Below, piece by piece: positions 35,207 to 47,198 of a DNA stretch of 64,000 nt. The translations under genes were made by a program, and so were the position numbers. Numbering within the stretch: position 1 is the first letter of the stretch; each line of letters starts with the position of its first letter. The notes below the pieces were generated by a model. It was not told the origin of the DNA, did not search any database, and worked only from the letters and a program-made list of their open reading frames with translations. The DNA is from Zea mays (lineage: Eukaryota > Streptophyta > Magnoliopsida > Poales > Poaceae): contig NC_050105.1 in NCBI RefSeq assembly GCF_902167145.1, positions 114,779,898 to 114,843,897 of the forward strand, in the 5' to 3' direction.

Positions 35207-35962
35207 TAGCTTTTTTTTCTCTACAGTTTATAATTACTGGCACGTGAGAATAATAGAGGGATTTCAAGCATGAAGCAAATTTTGCTTATGAGAGCAATTT
35301 CGTGTACTGTTCAGATTCTCTTGGCAAAAGTACCTCGCCTAACGTCACTCCGCGTCAAGATGAACTAATGATTAAAACAATGGAACATAAACAATGGAAC
35401 ATACACACTTCGCCTGCAGTCAAATCTTCTGAGTTGTTTGAAAACAGAAAATGTAATTGTACAGGAACACCCTGCAAATCCAATAGAACTAGAATGACAA
35501 AGCCTCAAAAAAATCATTTGTATGGGGGTTGTTGATGGATCCACGCAAAAAAAGATGTTCGAATTTGAAGAGGTCATTTCACCTCATTCCAAAAAAAATA
35601 AAAAAGCCACAAGATTCAGTTCCTTCAAAATTCCCTAGTTTCAAAGACGGTACGAAACTGATTCTGTAGCCTGTATCGATGTTTTAAAAAAACAGAAATC
35701 TCGGCCTCTTAAAAATATCGTGATTCGTGAAGCATTCCTAACTTGCAAGTAGCAGTTCTTCAAACCTGCAAATCGTGAAATGTTAGCTGGACGAGTGCAA
35801 GAAACAATCACCTGAACACTTCTGCATACTTCTGCTTAGAAGGGCTGCAGCACCTGCCACTGTTCTTTTTTTTTCGGCACAGTTTAAATATGCAGTGTCT
35901 GAGGCATAATATCAACCAAAACAAGATGGAAACAAGAAGATGACTATCACATTTGTAAGCTT
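35207..35962. other. Intergenic between nest A and the SNF4 gene
   Basis: AT-rich unique-looking DNA downstream of the minus-strand SNF4 gene. A 77-residue plus-strand ORF at 35302 has no recognisable features. The left edge should be contiguous with 8842 in an allele lacking nest A. Confidence 0.5.
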
Positions 35963-35968
35963 TTTATT
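35963..35968 (-). terminator. Poly(A) signal of the SNF4 gene
   Basis: The minus strand reads AATAAA 53 bases after the TAG stop at 36021-36023. It is the only canonical hexamer seen in that short 3' UTR. Confidence 0.6.
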
Positions 35969-36020
35969 TCGTTTGAACCAAGTACAGCAAGCTTTTTCAT
36001 GTATGGAATGGCTACACATG

Positions 36021-39000
36021 CTATCCAAGGAGAAATGTAAATACGTCTCTCAATGAGATGATTCCTTCCACAAATCTGGTACTTTGTTCAATAACAACAA
36101 GCCGTCGCACTCCTGATGACAAGACATACCGAGCGTCAGTTTTATACAAGAACAGTATTAACTATTATTTAAAATTAAATTTCAGCTTACTCCTGATATG
36201 ATCAAGCACATAAATCAGAATCATGCACTAGTACCTGGAATGGACAATCCCTCCAAAACTTCCAGCAAGGTACTCGTCTGTAAACAAGTATGACACTGTC
36301 TTCGGCCATGCACCTGGTATTGCACATCCAAAGCCTAATATAGAGTAAAAGACAAGGATTGTATTATTCTCTGAGAACCAATTATGCAAGTCTTATGATG
36401 AAATATAAAAACATTAACAACTGCTATAAAGTCAACACTTTGAATGGACGCAGGCAAGAATCACTTCTCCATTTACATTACAAGGTGGCAGCTAAAAAAC
36501 CTGATATCCACTACTCCCTGTTCAAAACCATCTAGAATCAAATCTCACCTACTCCCACCCTGCTCCCCCACCATAATCAAGTACAATCACTTCACGTCTT
36601 CACTAGAGAATCAAAGAGCAGAGCCAGAGAATCTAGGAGCCGAGCTCTGCCAAACAGGCCTGAGTCTATTTTTTGGGTTGTTCTGCCTGCTTCCTCTGAT
36701 TAGATTCAAAGCAAGTTTGAGGAGCTAATTTACCATCAACTCTCCTTAATCCAATGTTGTCTCCGTCAGACCATATCCTAGGTGCTCTGCCACCACCGTT
36801 GAAATGAGCCCCAACCTAAGAACTCATATTTGCACCACTCACCGCATTCAGATCCTACCACGACTATTGTTTTGAGTAGACATTAACAAGCTCTGAAGTA
36901 TTGACGAGGCAAGTTGCAGCCATCTGGTCAGTTCTGTCACAATCTACAGCTACCACGTTGTTTGCAGCCATCTGGTCAGTTCTGTCAAGATGAAAAGGTA
37001 AATAACCTGTTTCGTAATTCAGGATGTGATTCTAAAATAGACTTATTCATATATTAAACATAATGGGCTATTGGACTTAAGAGTGGAACACAAATCTTGT
37101 TTGCATTTTCCATTCTGATGGAACACAATACTGCAAAGGACTTGTGTTGAATGCTGGCCATCAAAATCAAAAGCAGAGGAATTGCTGTTTTTCAGTTATG
37201 TGAGTATATGCAAAAAAAAAAATGCCAAAGCAGCAGTGTCTGCTAAAATTAAAAAGCAAGAGGAAATGGATTACATTTTGTACGGTCACTTGTTCAAGTT
37301 CGATGCGAGCATAAACATCATTCTTCGCCAGAGCCATGATATCACTGCGGAAACAAGCTCAGAATTAGGATACACCAAGAGAACAGCCAAAATGATAAAT
37401 AAAACTAACAGGGTGTTTCAGAAATCATGTCTTGGCTACTTTCTCTTGATTTGAGGAACTCAAAATTTTGCAGAATGTTATATAGAGAGCATTCCAGAAG
37501 AAACTAAGTAATATAATACAAAGGTGACATATTAGGGGATCAGCAATGAAGATAACAGGTCTTTGTTAGGCTTCAAAAAAATTGCCAAGCCAACACAAGT
37601 TTCTAGAGTGTACTGTCAATAGTCAAGACAAAGCCCCCTTTTTCATCTTATTGGATGCACCTAGGATGTATTTTGATGAGAAAAAAATCACCAAATCGAA
37701 AAAGGGGTTGCTACTTAGGGCTTAGGAGAATGATCAGAAAATTGGTAGCGTTATTACTTTACTGAACATGTCTACTCCTGAATTTCTAAATCGGTACAGA
37801 CAGAACACTATCGAAAAACCAAATCAAAGTGAAGCTTTCAGGAGTTCTAGACCCACAAGAGACCTTTTTTCTTCCATTTGAAATACCTTGTTGATATGCA
37901 TCTGGCTATCCAGGGAATAGACAGATGTTACAAATGTCTAAAGCACTGAGTAGGAATTATGTCAAAGGTCATGGAGTGGCTAAATAAGGATAAAGTGGCA
38001 ATTAGGATTTCATCACCTGAGAATTACCACTTTTTACAGAAACAATTCCTATATATGATTGCATTACCCCTCTCATTCCCTCAAAGATGAATTCCACAAG
38101 AAATAAGCAAATCACTTCGACCTTATCAAGTGGGCTCCCAATGGCATTTTGTCATTTTTGTGAGTCAGCTAGCTTAGTTCATTTTCCAGCATGCCATTCT
38201 AGTTTATTTCAGCAAGTTTCGACACTACCCAATGACCCAAAGCTTGTAGGACTTGCTCCCTATATATCATCTCAAGAATCTCAAAATACACACCCCTTCC
38301 AAAAACCAAGCCATAGGTGCCCAAAATAAGCATTGCTTTCAATGTTGGAAATAACATAAAATCGTATAAGGAATAATATCTTCAAAATGGTTTTAATTTG
38401 AGGTGCATTGCGCCATTGTACAAAGGTGCATAGCACCATAGCCACAATGCAACAATTCAACGGGCCGAGGCTAATTGGTTTCATTAGTACTACCTACAGT
38501 CATAAAAACATGTCATTTAGGACAAAATTTAGTAAAGCTTTAAAAGCTAAGGACATCAATAACTTTTAAATTATTTAGTCTGAAAACATGTAGGTTAAAT
38601 GTGTAGAATTCTATTGGAAAATACTTGAAAAAACTCATACTTTGAAGGATTTTAATAATATACTATAGAAGAAACTAATGGTCAAATATATGCATGGAAG
38701 ACTGTGCAAGTCAAATACCACAATATGTTTGGTTGGAGGGAGTACAAGAAAAATAGAACAGGATAGCAGCATGGCAAAAGTAAATGTTATAGTATGCAAA
38801 CCTGAGTGAGTAGACATCACGGAGGGATCCATTGTCATCAACTATAGGAATTGAGCTTACTCTATCTGGAGAAGAATGAATAGACATAATAGTTCAATTC
38901 AGCAACCATTACTTTATAAAAATGACAGCTCGGAAGCAGCACATGCCAAAAAGGACAGGCTGACAGCACATGCCAAAAAATAATCCTCACTAGAGTAGTA

Positions 39001-42000
39001 GATTAACAAAACCATCTAAAATGTTGCATAAATTATACTGATACGACCTTGCTCACTAAGTTCTCCAAATGGCTAGTAAAATGCATTTCCTAATGTGCCA
39101 CTGCAGGAGCAAAATAACACCAATTTGTAGGGAGCAAAGTATACAGATCTGGGTGTAACACTTAGCAAGTTCTGCAGGAATCTATACAGATCTGAAGACT
39201 AAAGTGATGTGAGGCTGATGCATGATCCTACTGATCATTTCAGGTGTAATTTTATGTATTTTCCATGGTACATTAGTTCATACGTTTACTGTTGAACTGA
39301 AATTATTATATGTAATCTTCAAGAAGAACAAATCACATACTGAAGTTTATTGCATAGTTCGTGATTGTCGTTTATGATCCAAAGAATCAGTTGAAAGTAT
39401 CAATACAAATGTTGCGTCTGAAATGTCAGCGTACCTTGAAGCAGAATATCCAGGCAGGTATTTAGAGGAGAACTCAGTAGCAAAGTTCTGAGTTGCCTGC
39501 TACTTGACCTCCCCGTATGTGGAGACCATGTACCAATAGGAATACTGAGAAGCTGATTGTGCAGAAGGGAACAGCCCTCAGCCTCTTCTTGTAGCTTCGA
39601 GCAAAGAACTAAAAGGTATCACCAAGATAAAAAAAGAACATACAACTCAGCACACATGTGAAATTAATCAAATATGAACCAGTATTATAATCTTATAAAA
39701 CAATATCATACATTTCAAGATCCCCTGTAAGGTTGCAAGATTAAGGAAAGGCACCCCTGATGAATCTGCCATGCACTTAAAGATAGGAACTGAAGATATT
39801 TCATTTCTGATTATAGTCAGTGCCACATCCACTAAATTATCTGAATCCTTAACCTGAAGAAAGACATTTAACACCATAAGATTTAAAAATATATATATAC
39901 TATTACACCTTAGTTACAATCAATACAAAACATTCAAATTAAACTACTGTGAAACCCCCACCCCCGACACACACACATACAAACTCATGTGAAATAATAT
40001 AGATGATGAAATACACAAAACTCAAAACTGCAGTTCAAATAATTATAGGGACATGATATTCCAAAAAATATATATCTATGTTTATCTTGATTCATTGACA
40101 ATGTCAGTCATCATGACCATATATATTTTCCTACAATCATTTGATATTTTTTTAGGAAATGATGGCAATAGTGTCAATTTATCTTATTTCAAGACATAAG
40201 ATGATTTGTAATTTTTTTAACACAAACGGCATCAAGCTTAAATGCTTAATGTTGTATTGGAGACCATATCTAGAATTTCATACAGGTAATATATTTATAT
40301 TATGAAAGTGCTGATCTTGCAACTGCTTACACATTGAATCAAATGAAAGAATCAGCAAATATATGGAGAAGTACATGGATTAATGGCCTTCTCTGCATGG
40401 CAGCACCATCAGGCCCACCATAGAACTGTAGCTTTGCTTCTTTCCAAGCAGAAATGGGCTCTTCGTTGCCAATAACTTGAATGTTTCTCTGCAACTGCAT
40501 AGCAAATGATAATTAGTAAGAACATAAAATCCTTCCAAGAAGAAACAAAGTAATTTATTCCACCCACCTTTCTCAAGATTAAAACAAAATCTGATGCAGT
40601 GAGCATGCCTGTTATGGTTCCCTGACGGTCATCCCAAAGAGGAACCAGAGCAAGACCCTATGAGACACAAAAGGTTTGAAGCTATTCTTAAATTATTAAA
40701 CTGATGCCACGTATGCAGTGCAGATGAAAGAAGTGCCTGCTTCTAGGAGCGATTTTGTTGTGTTTTTAAACTGCAAAACATAATAGGAAAACAAATTAAA
40801 CTGCTACTTAAAAAGGCAAATAATTGCTAGCACACCTTTAAAAATTCTTCAAAATGAAATTAAAAACAGAGCAAAGTTGAAATGAGAGCAAACAAGCACC
40901 ATAGAGGGAAAGTGAACTATTTGAAGCAACTCTAGCAAGCACAGTAACATACATACCTCATCATGCATTATTTTAAATGCTTGTTTAACAGGAAGCTGAG
41001 TGTCCAAAACTGTTAACTGAAATGTTCATATGAAATCCGATTATACACATAGTCTAAAGAGAAGTGCTGGCTTGCAAGAAATAAACCTAACCTTGCTAGA
41101 AAGGGGAACAACGTCATATATGGTATTGTGTAATAATATTCCAGAGACCACATGGCGGATAACTGCTATTTGCATGCTTGGGTTCTGAGATGATGGCTCC
41201 GGGGGCATCTTTGTTTATTTAAGGCCACAGTAAATAACAGACCATTAGTTATCAGGAATATGGAGAACAAGAAAATATAATGTTAAACTTCTGAGACATA
41301 CTGTTTTCAAAATGGTACCCTTATCCATATTAGTTCCTCTGATAGAAGGCTCTGGCTGCACAACAGGTTGTACATTGTTTTCCACAAGCACTTCATTGCT
41401 GATCAGTCCATATTCATCACGTACAAAGGGTTTTGTCTCATCACACCTCCAGACACCATCAACCAAAAACCGGTACTGAATTGCACAAAAATGCCATATA
41501 AATGTATGTGGCACAGAAAATGCCACAGGAGAAACAGAATATCTTATGCAAATAGCTGGGCAGTGGGCATTTGTACAGCAAATGTGCACTACTACAGTAT
41601 CATGTTCAAATAGCTTGCTAACCATTGAACGGAATCAAACCATCACATGTGAACATCATGATTTACAGAACTTGCAATAACAAGGGTGTGAATTTGGTAC
41701 CTGTGCGCAATGTTATGTCCAAGAATTACATTGATAGATGAAAAAGCGACACATCAAATACACAAATCCATCGTGAATATGTCAAATATATCATGTTTCG
41801 ATCAATTGCTGGAATTGAAAAACATATTGAAGTTCAAAATAGTTGTCTGGTATATGCAAAAGTAGTTCCATGTAAAGCCAACAGTTAAGGGGCATTCAGG
41901 ATTCATTTAATCTAACTGCAAGTACTAATTGCTGGGGAAGAAGAGGTGCAATAAAAACTCCATGTACAGAAACCTGAGAGACAGAAGTGTGGCTGTATTT

Positions 42001-43179
42001 AATCATCACTCACTTTACAATGGCGTTAAATGGCTGCTTTCTGATGCAACAACTGCAATGGCATTCTACCTTACAGGCATTATGTAACGGCCAAAACATC
42101 TTGTCGGAAACGAAAGAGACAGTGGGATGTGGGCTGTCCTCCAACACCTATGCTAGGTCTGCCATTATAGGATACAAACTTTATAACACTTTATATCTAG
42201 CTATGGATAATGTTCAAGTTCATGCTATGGATACATCTGTCTGTGGTTTACGCAATGTTAGAACTCGTGATTGAACTACAGTACCAAATCAGGCAAGTTT
42301 TAACCAGGAGATTTCATCTGGCTGCTAAATTCAAATATGGACACGGAAAGTAAAGGGCCATGTAACGTATCAATAGTTGGCAATGCCTGATACCGCCCAT
42401 GATCCATGTATATTGAGATCACAAGAATACAAGACGCTTAATTCCAATGGTCAGTTCACATAAGACCGCCATCCCAGCATTTATTAACCACTAACCCTTA
42501 CGCGCCACACCAAAATCCAGCAGGTACAGCAGTTTGTGCAGAAATAGAATAGCTCTCCAAACATACGTCTGCCGAGAACCTCAACATGACAACACCCACC
42601 TGCCACAACTACCAACTAACCGAGATGCATTGCCACCCCACCCCACACCAAACATAGGAGAAACTAGTTCGTCATGATATACAAGCCAAAACACACCAAG
42701 CTCGTTTCTAGACAATCATGGAAAGTAACAAGCCACACTAACAAGGACGTCAATCATGCAAAACTAAAAGTCTTACTTCTATGTAGAAGGATACCACCAA
42801 GGACTATGAGGCCTAGCTAGCCAGAGCAGAGTAACAAGCAGTGGAAAGGACGAAAGCAATTAACAAAGCACAGAGCAAAGGGCGAGCTGAATCAGAGCAA
42901 TCCGCGCAGCGACCCACCTGGTAAACTCCGGGGGGCAGATCGAAGACGACCTGGAACACGGCCCCGACCAGCCCCATGGGACACTCTCTCCACCTGCAGC
43001 CACAGCAAACAAGAGCAGGAACAAGGAAACAGCATTACACCCCTCACCCTCAGCCACCGAGGCCAAGCACTCCCCCGCCACGACATGGAACCTCTGCGTG
43101 GTCGTACTCACCCGGTGAAGCTACCGCAGAAGGTGGCGCTCCGGCCGCCGTACGGCCACGAGAAGCGCTGCAGCACCAT
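36021..43179 (-). CDS. SNF4: SNF4 / AKIN-beta-gamma, regulatory subunit of SnRK1 kinase
   Basis: Thirteen exons: 43179-43112, 42993-42918, 41475-41302, 41208-41092, 41016-40957, 40657-40568, 40494-40375, 39853-39712, 39608-39435, 38865-38802, 37344-37275, 36334-36235, 36112-36021. They join in frame to 448 residues, with GT-AG ends throughout. Residues 1-80 form a CBM48 glycogen/starch-binding domain (MVLQRFSWPYGGRSATFCGS, FTGWRECPM, YRFLVDGVWRCDE). Four CBS motifs follow (DVVPLSSKLTVLD, ITGMLTASDFVLILRK, SSVPIFKCMADSSGVPFLNL, SSIPIVDDNGSLRDVYSLSD, VEGIISLRDVFTFLL). This fusion of beta and gamma subunit parts is plant-specific. The protein complements yeast Snf4 and completes the SnRK1 energy-sensing complex. 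No broken exon was found. Exon 7 reads GNEEPISAWKEAK; I recall related proteins having a few more residues there. Confidence 0.95.
36914..36987. repeat. 26-bp direct repeat in intron 11 of SNF4
   Basis: TTGCAGCCATCTGGTCAGTT plus CTGTCA occurs at 36914-36939 and 36962-36987, identical, 48 bases apart. It may be a replication-slippage product. Confidence 0.9.
38490..38742. mobile_element. Stowaway-like (Tc1/mariner) MITE in SNF4 intron 10
   Basis: TA lies on both sides (38488-38489 and 38743-38744). The right end GGTTGGAGGGAG and the left end CTACCTACAGTCATAAAA are degenerate forms of the Stowaway repeat CTCCCTCCGT. The length, 253 bases, is typical. It sits 59 bases downstream of exon 10 in transcript direction, away from the splice sites. 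Confidence 0.6.
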
Positions 43180-43316
43180 GGCTACGGGGAACCCTAACGC
43201 GAGAGAGCTAGCTAGCAGCGCTGGCGGCCTCGACGCCGGCGAGACGACCGACCAAACCCTAGCCTCGCGAGACCGAGCCCATCCGCGGGGACCCAGCTGG
43301 CCGGCCGGCCGGCCCG

Positions 43317-43323
43317 TATTATA
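43317..43323 (-). promoter_or_regulatory. SNF4: Candidate TATA box of SNF4
   Basis: The minus strand reads CATATAATAC, 138 bases before the ATG. A start about 30 bases downstream would give a 5' UTR of about 110 bases. Confidence 0.45.
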
Positions 43324-43690
43324 TGGCGAGCGAGGCTGGGGGAGAGCGGGGCAAAGGGAAGCGCACGCGGAAGAGGAAATCTTTGGTGTGAAGGGAGAGC
43401 GGGGCTCTGCCCTGCTGGGGTGAAGCGGAGCGACAAGCGAAGGAGGAGTGAGGAGAGAGAAACCTGGGTGTTGGAGCGCGTGTGCGCCTGCTTACGCCGT
43501 CCCCGCCTTGTTTTGTTGGTTTCTGCTTTGGGTTGTTGGAGGGTACGGCAGTCTCGTCGCCTCGCTTGCCCAGTGTTGCCACTGGTTTTCTCGTTTCCGC
43601 CCTCTCTTTTTTTCTTCTTTTCTTTATTGGTTTTTTGCACTGAAATCTGTGGGGGGCGCTTTGCCTGGCGTGCTGGACCGACGGCGCTGG
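43324..43690. other. Promoter-proximal upstream region of SNF4
   Basis: GC-rich then pyrimidine-rich sequence with no coding gene. ORFs here are short, overlapping and without family features. It ends at the target site of a hAT-like element, so the native promoter beyond about 370 bases from the TATA box is displaced by a 1-kb insertion. Confidence 0.5.
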
Positions 43691-43698
43691 TTCTTTGG

Positions 43699-44721
43699 TA
43701 GGGCTGGAAATAGATGTCTGAATATCCGAAATATTTGTATTTGTATTCGTTAAAACTGCTAATATAGATATCAATATCCGTATTCGATTTCAATATAGAT
43801 ATCAAATGGATGTATTTGAATTTAATTTATAGTACTTTTCTCTATCCGATTCCATATTCGTATTCGAAAAAATCATTAAAACATCTGATGCTATTCGTAT
43901 CCGTGAAAAAAAATATGTTTCGTGAAACCATTTCAAACTTAACTTATCACTAATTACTAATTAAAAATGATTTTAAGTTTAATAATATACTAGAAAAATG
44001 ATATATATATCATTTATTAAAATATATTTATATGATAAATAAATAAATATATAAACCTTATATTTCTAGTGATATTCAATATTAAAATTCAATAGATTTT
44101 CTTAAACATTCAATTATAACTCTCCATTTTATCTATATAGTGGACACATCTCAAGGAAGTTCCATAAACATTCAACTATAACTCTCCACTTTACAATATA
44201 TAAATAAATTTCTTCAAGTTTTCATTTAAGTTTTGGTACACACATTTATATAGGACATTCATTCATTTTAGAATAGAAAATTTGTTTTTCTTGGTACATT
44301 TACTATTTTATATCAATTCTAATTTACTTGTATTTGTACAAATGTCACGCATTAAATATCACGTGTTGTTGTTTATCTTTTGTTACATGCTTCGATAGTT
44401 TAAAAATATTGTTTATATAATTTTGTTGACTTGGATATGGAGGATCACGAGAAATCTATTTTAATTTAAGTTTGTTTTGACTATCTATTGACTATTTATA
44501 AACTTGTACTTAAATAAAAATCCACATATACATATGTTAAATTTTTAGGGTACGTTGTTTGAGTGGAATTGAGTAAATATCCGAATAAGAATTCAGATTC
44601 GACTATCCGTTTTGTATTCATAGCGAAGATATTCAAATTTGTATTCAAATTCGGACTAAAATATGGTAAACTGTGGCATTCGAATTCGTACCTGTGCATA
44701 TTCGATCTGTTTCCACCCCAG
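43699..44721. mobile_element. Non-autonomous hAT-like element, 1023 bp
   Basis: A perfect 8-bp duplication TTCTTTGG flanks it (43691-43698 and 44722-44729), the length expected for hAT. The ends TAGGGCTGGAAATAGATG and, on the minus strand, CTGGGGTGGAAACAGATCG are imperfect inverted repeats of the TAGGG type. ATTCG/ATCCG-rich subterminal motifs occur inside both ends. No transposase is encoded. Confidence 0.85.
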
Positions 44722-44729
44722 TTCTTTGG

Positions 44730-46201
44730 GTCGGAAGGGAATGATTGGCCGGTGCTCTGACAGAAATGGTCCGAAAAACTTATCTTCTGTTTTTGTTACC
44801 ATATTCTTTTACTGAAAGGGGAGCAATATAGCCTGAAGTGAAACCGGTTGCGGGGTATACACAAAAATGGATTTAAACAAACATAAAACGGATTAAAAAC
44901 AAACATATATGCAACGAAAACGAGCGGTCACCGAAAAATTTGGCCAAAATATACAATATTGTACCATCACTCAACAAAATACAATATTAGAAGTTTAGGA
45001 CACTATAAACATAATTTCACAAGTTTAAAAGTCAGCACAAACACATAAGTTGTTTTAAAAGAAATCAACAATGTGCGCAAAGGTAATAATTTTTCCATTA
45101 ACATTCATCAATCATCAACCCAAACTTGCGGATATATAAGAGAAAAGGGAGTAGCTTGTAAACCCAAACTTACGGATATACAAGAGAAAAGGCAGTAGCT
45201 TGTACGATTGTACTTGTCGTAACAGGCTAACATAATAACATCAAATATTATGCAAGCAATCCTTAATCCACCATGCGATTACAAACATCATGGTTCACAG
45301 GCTCGCGTGCAAAAAAATTGTAGCATCATCCACCATGAGTTGCACAGGAGTCCAATAAAGTTTAAACCACAACATAATTATTCACCAAATCTAGTTTATA
45401 CCATTATAGTTCCTAGTAAACAAGAATAAAGAATCACATATTAAGTAAATAGACCGTAGAGGATAGGGCTAAGGGAGTTTTTTTGTCTATTTTTCTGTGT
45501 TGTCTATCTCGTTTGCGCGACTTAAACAGGAATATCTCGGTAAAAACAAGATTCTAGAAATACAAACAAAAAAACACTAAATCGTTTTCGTTCCCGTTCC
45601 TGTTCCCGTAATACACTATCATGTTTTTGTTTTGTTTCCGTTTTTCTCGCAAATACGAAAACAGTCTTGATCAAAAGGGAATATTGTAGTGGACGGAACA
45701 GATTTTCCCGTTCGTTTTCATCCCTAGTTGCAGGGTCATGTGGGGTTTCCTCTTTGCTTAGTGACATTTTCTCTCTCTTATTCTGAGTCTTTTTTACCTT
45801 TTTCTACATATTTTGTGAGACCCTTTTGAGTTGTGTCATAAGAGAGAAATGTGTTCAGCAGCAAATGTTTTGTCCTATAATGCACTCATAGAGGAAATGT
45901 TGACTGTCGCTTGTAAAGGCTTAGAAAATTAAGAGCCCATGGGTTACATATAACGCGTCGTTGTAGCTTATAATGAATTAGAAAACTGACAACCTCTATT
46001 GTTTCCTAAAGTAGTATATATAGTAGTCGTCTTAATAGTATTGATGTTCTTTAATAGCGAGTTGACTAATAAAAACACATTAATCATGTGTCAACCTTTA
46101 TCTGACAAGGTTATTTTACACATGTTTGGTAACATTTTTACCCATCTCATATTTTCGACTAAAGCTTTGTTAGCCTAAGAAACATGATCCGTAAAGAATT
46201 T
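44730..46201. other. AT-rich intergenic DNA with one possible hAT end
   Basis: No gene is supported. A string ending CGTTCGTTTTCATCCCTA at 45726 reads TAGGGATGAAAACGAACG on the minus strand, which looks like a hAT terminus followed by GTTGCAGG. A similar GTTGCGGG is at 44847, but no matching left inverted repeat follows, so element limits are not claimed. A 37-38-base string (CAAACTTGCGGATATATAAG / CAAACTTACGGATATACAAG) is repeated at about 45122 and 45165. Confidence 0.4.
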
Positions 46202-46282
46202 GGTTATTTGGTTGTAGAGTTACCAAGGCAAATAGAACCTCACCTCATCTGTGTAGAGGTTTTTGGAATAGCCAAATAACTA
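46202..46282. repeat. Short foldback (MITE-like)
   Basis: GGTTATTTGGTTGTAG (46202-46217) is nearly complementary to the end GGAATAGCCAAATAACTA (46265-46282). No target duplication is clear. Confidence 0.35.
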
Positions 46283-46646
46283 CATGAGGTTTCACCTTTT
46301 CGTAGGAGAATGTTAAAAATATTTCAACATGAACAATAATAAGGGGCGCAGTTGGATCGTGTTATTAATAGGGAGCATATAGCTCCGTTATGGATAAGCA
46401 AATCCAAAAAAATTGTATAGACGATTAATTATACCTTACATGTGTTGTAAAGCCAAAAGATAGAGTGAGAGGTGATGGTAATCAAATTTGTAGCTTTTGT
46501 AGACCGATGTGGTTTGATTGACTTCAAAAGAGCTTATGCAATGCAAAAAGACATGTTATCCTGGGGGTTTATTATATGGAAAGACTCGATGGCCGTATTT
46601 AAAAATTTGAGGTGTAGGTTTCTTTTTCAAATAGAAGTGACAGTAA

Positions 46647-46765
46647 GAGCTAGTTTGAAAACATAAATCTCCTCTGGGATTCCCGGAGATTGAGGGGGGA
46701 ATTAAGCTAAATTTCCCCTCAATCCCTAAAAATCTCGGAGGGGATTTAAGTTTCCAAACTAGCCC
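46647..46765. mobile_element. Tourist-like MITE, 119 bp
   Basis: TAA lies on both sides (46644-46646 and 46766-46768). The ends are inverted repeats: GAGCTAGTTTGAAAAC and, from the other end, GGGCTAGTTTGGAAAC. The whole element is close to a foldback (TAAATCTCCTC ... GAGGGGATTTA). Length and 3-bp target fit PIF/Harbinger Tourist elements. Confidence 0.7.
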
Positions 46766-47198
46766 TAAACGTTTAGTTTTCCATGGAATGAGGACTCACA
46801 AATGAAAGTATTGGGAATATATCCTAAGGTGTGCCCCGTACTTATTTGGTATGAAGTCAGTGAAGGATGCTCAAGTAAATCAAGGGGGCACTTCAGTGTT
46901 ACACTAACACAACTGCAAAATGGTCATTAATAGCTTCACAGAGTGACCACTAATGAAGCAACTAGAATTAACATAAGACTAAAAAAATAGGACCAGAAGA
47001 TAATTTTAAGAAACCAAAGACGGTGTGTCATTTGAAAAAAATAGTTTACACACATTGCCATGCAAATTTTCTGGTAAACATGCATGCAAGCAAAGAGTGG
47101 GACATGAGCCAAATTTGGTCACCCCATCCTTATCAGTGTCCAAACCCCAGTGTTGTGTTATTTGCTCACCCTGTGTCTTTCTATTGATGTAGTATTGA
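46766..47198. other. Intergenic, nothing recognised
   Basis: AT-rich DNA between the Tourist-like MITE and the copia remnant. I see no gene or repeat boundary. Confidence 0.4.

Noticed and set aside
43212..43805. 197- and 151-residue minus-strand ORFs upstream of SNF4
   Set aside because: They run from the hAT-like element through promoter sequence, with low complexity and no start context or domain.
44847..45734. A complete hAT element between GTTGCGGG and GTTGCAGG
   Set aside because: The right end looks like a hAT terminus but no inverted repeat follows the left candidate duplication, so only the end is mentioned.
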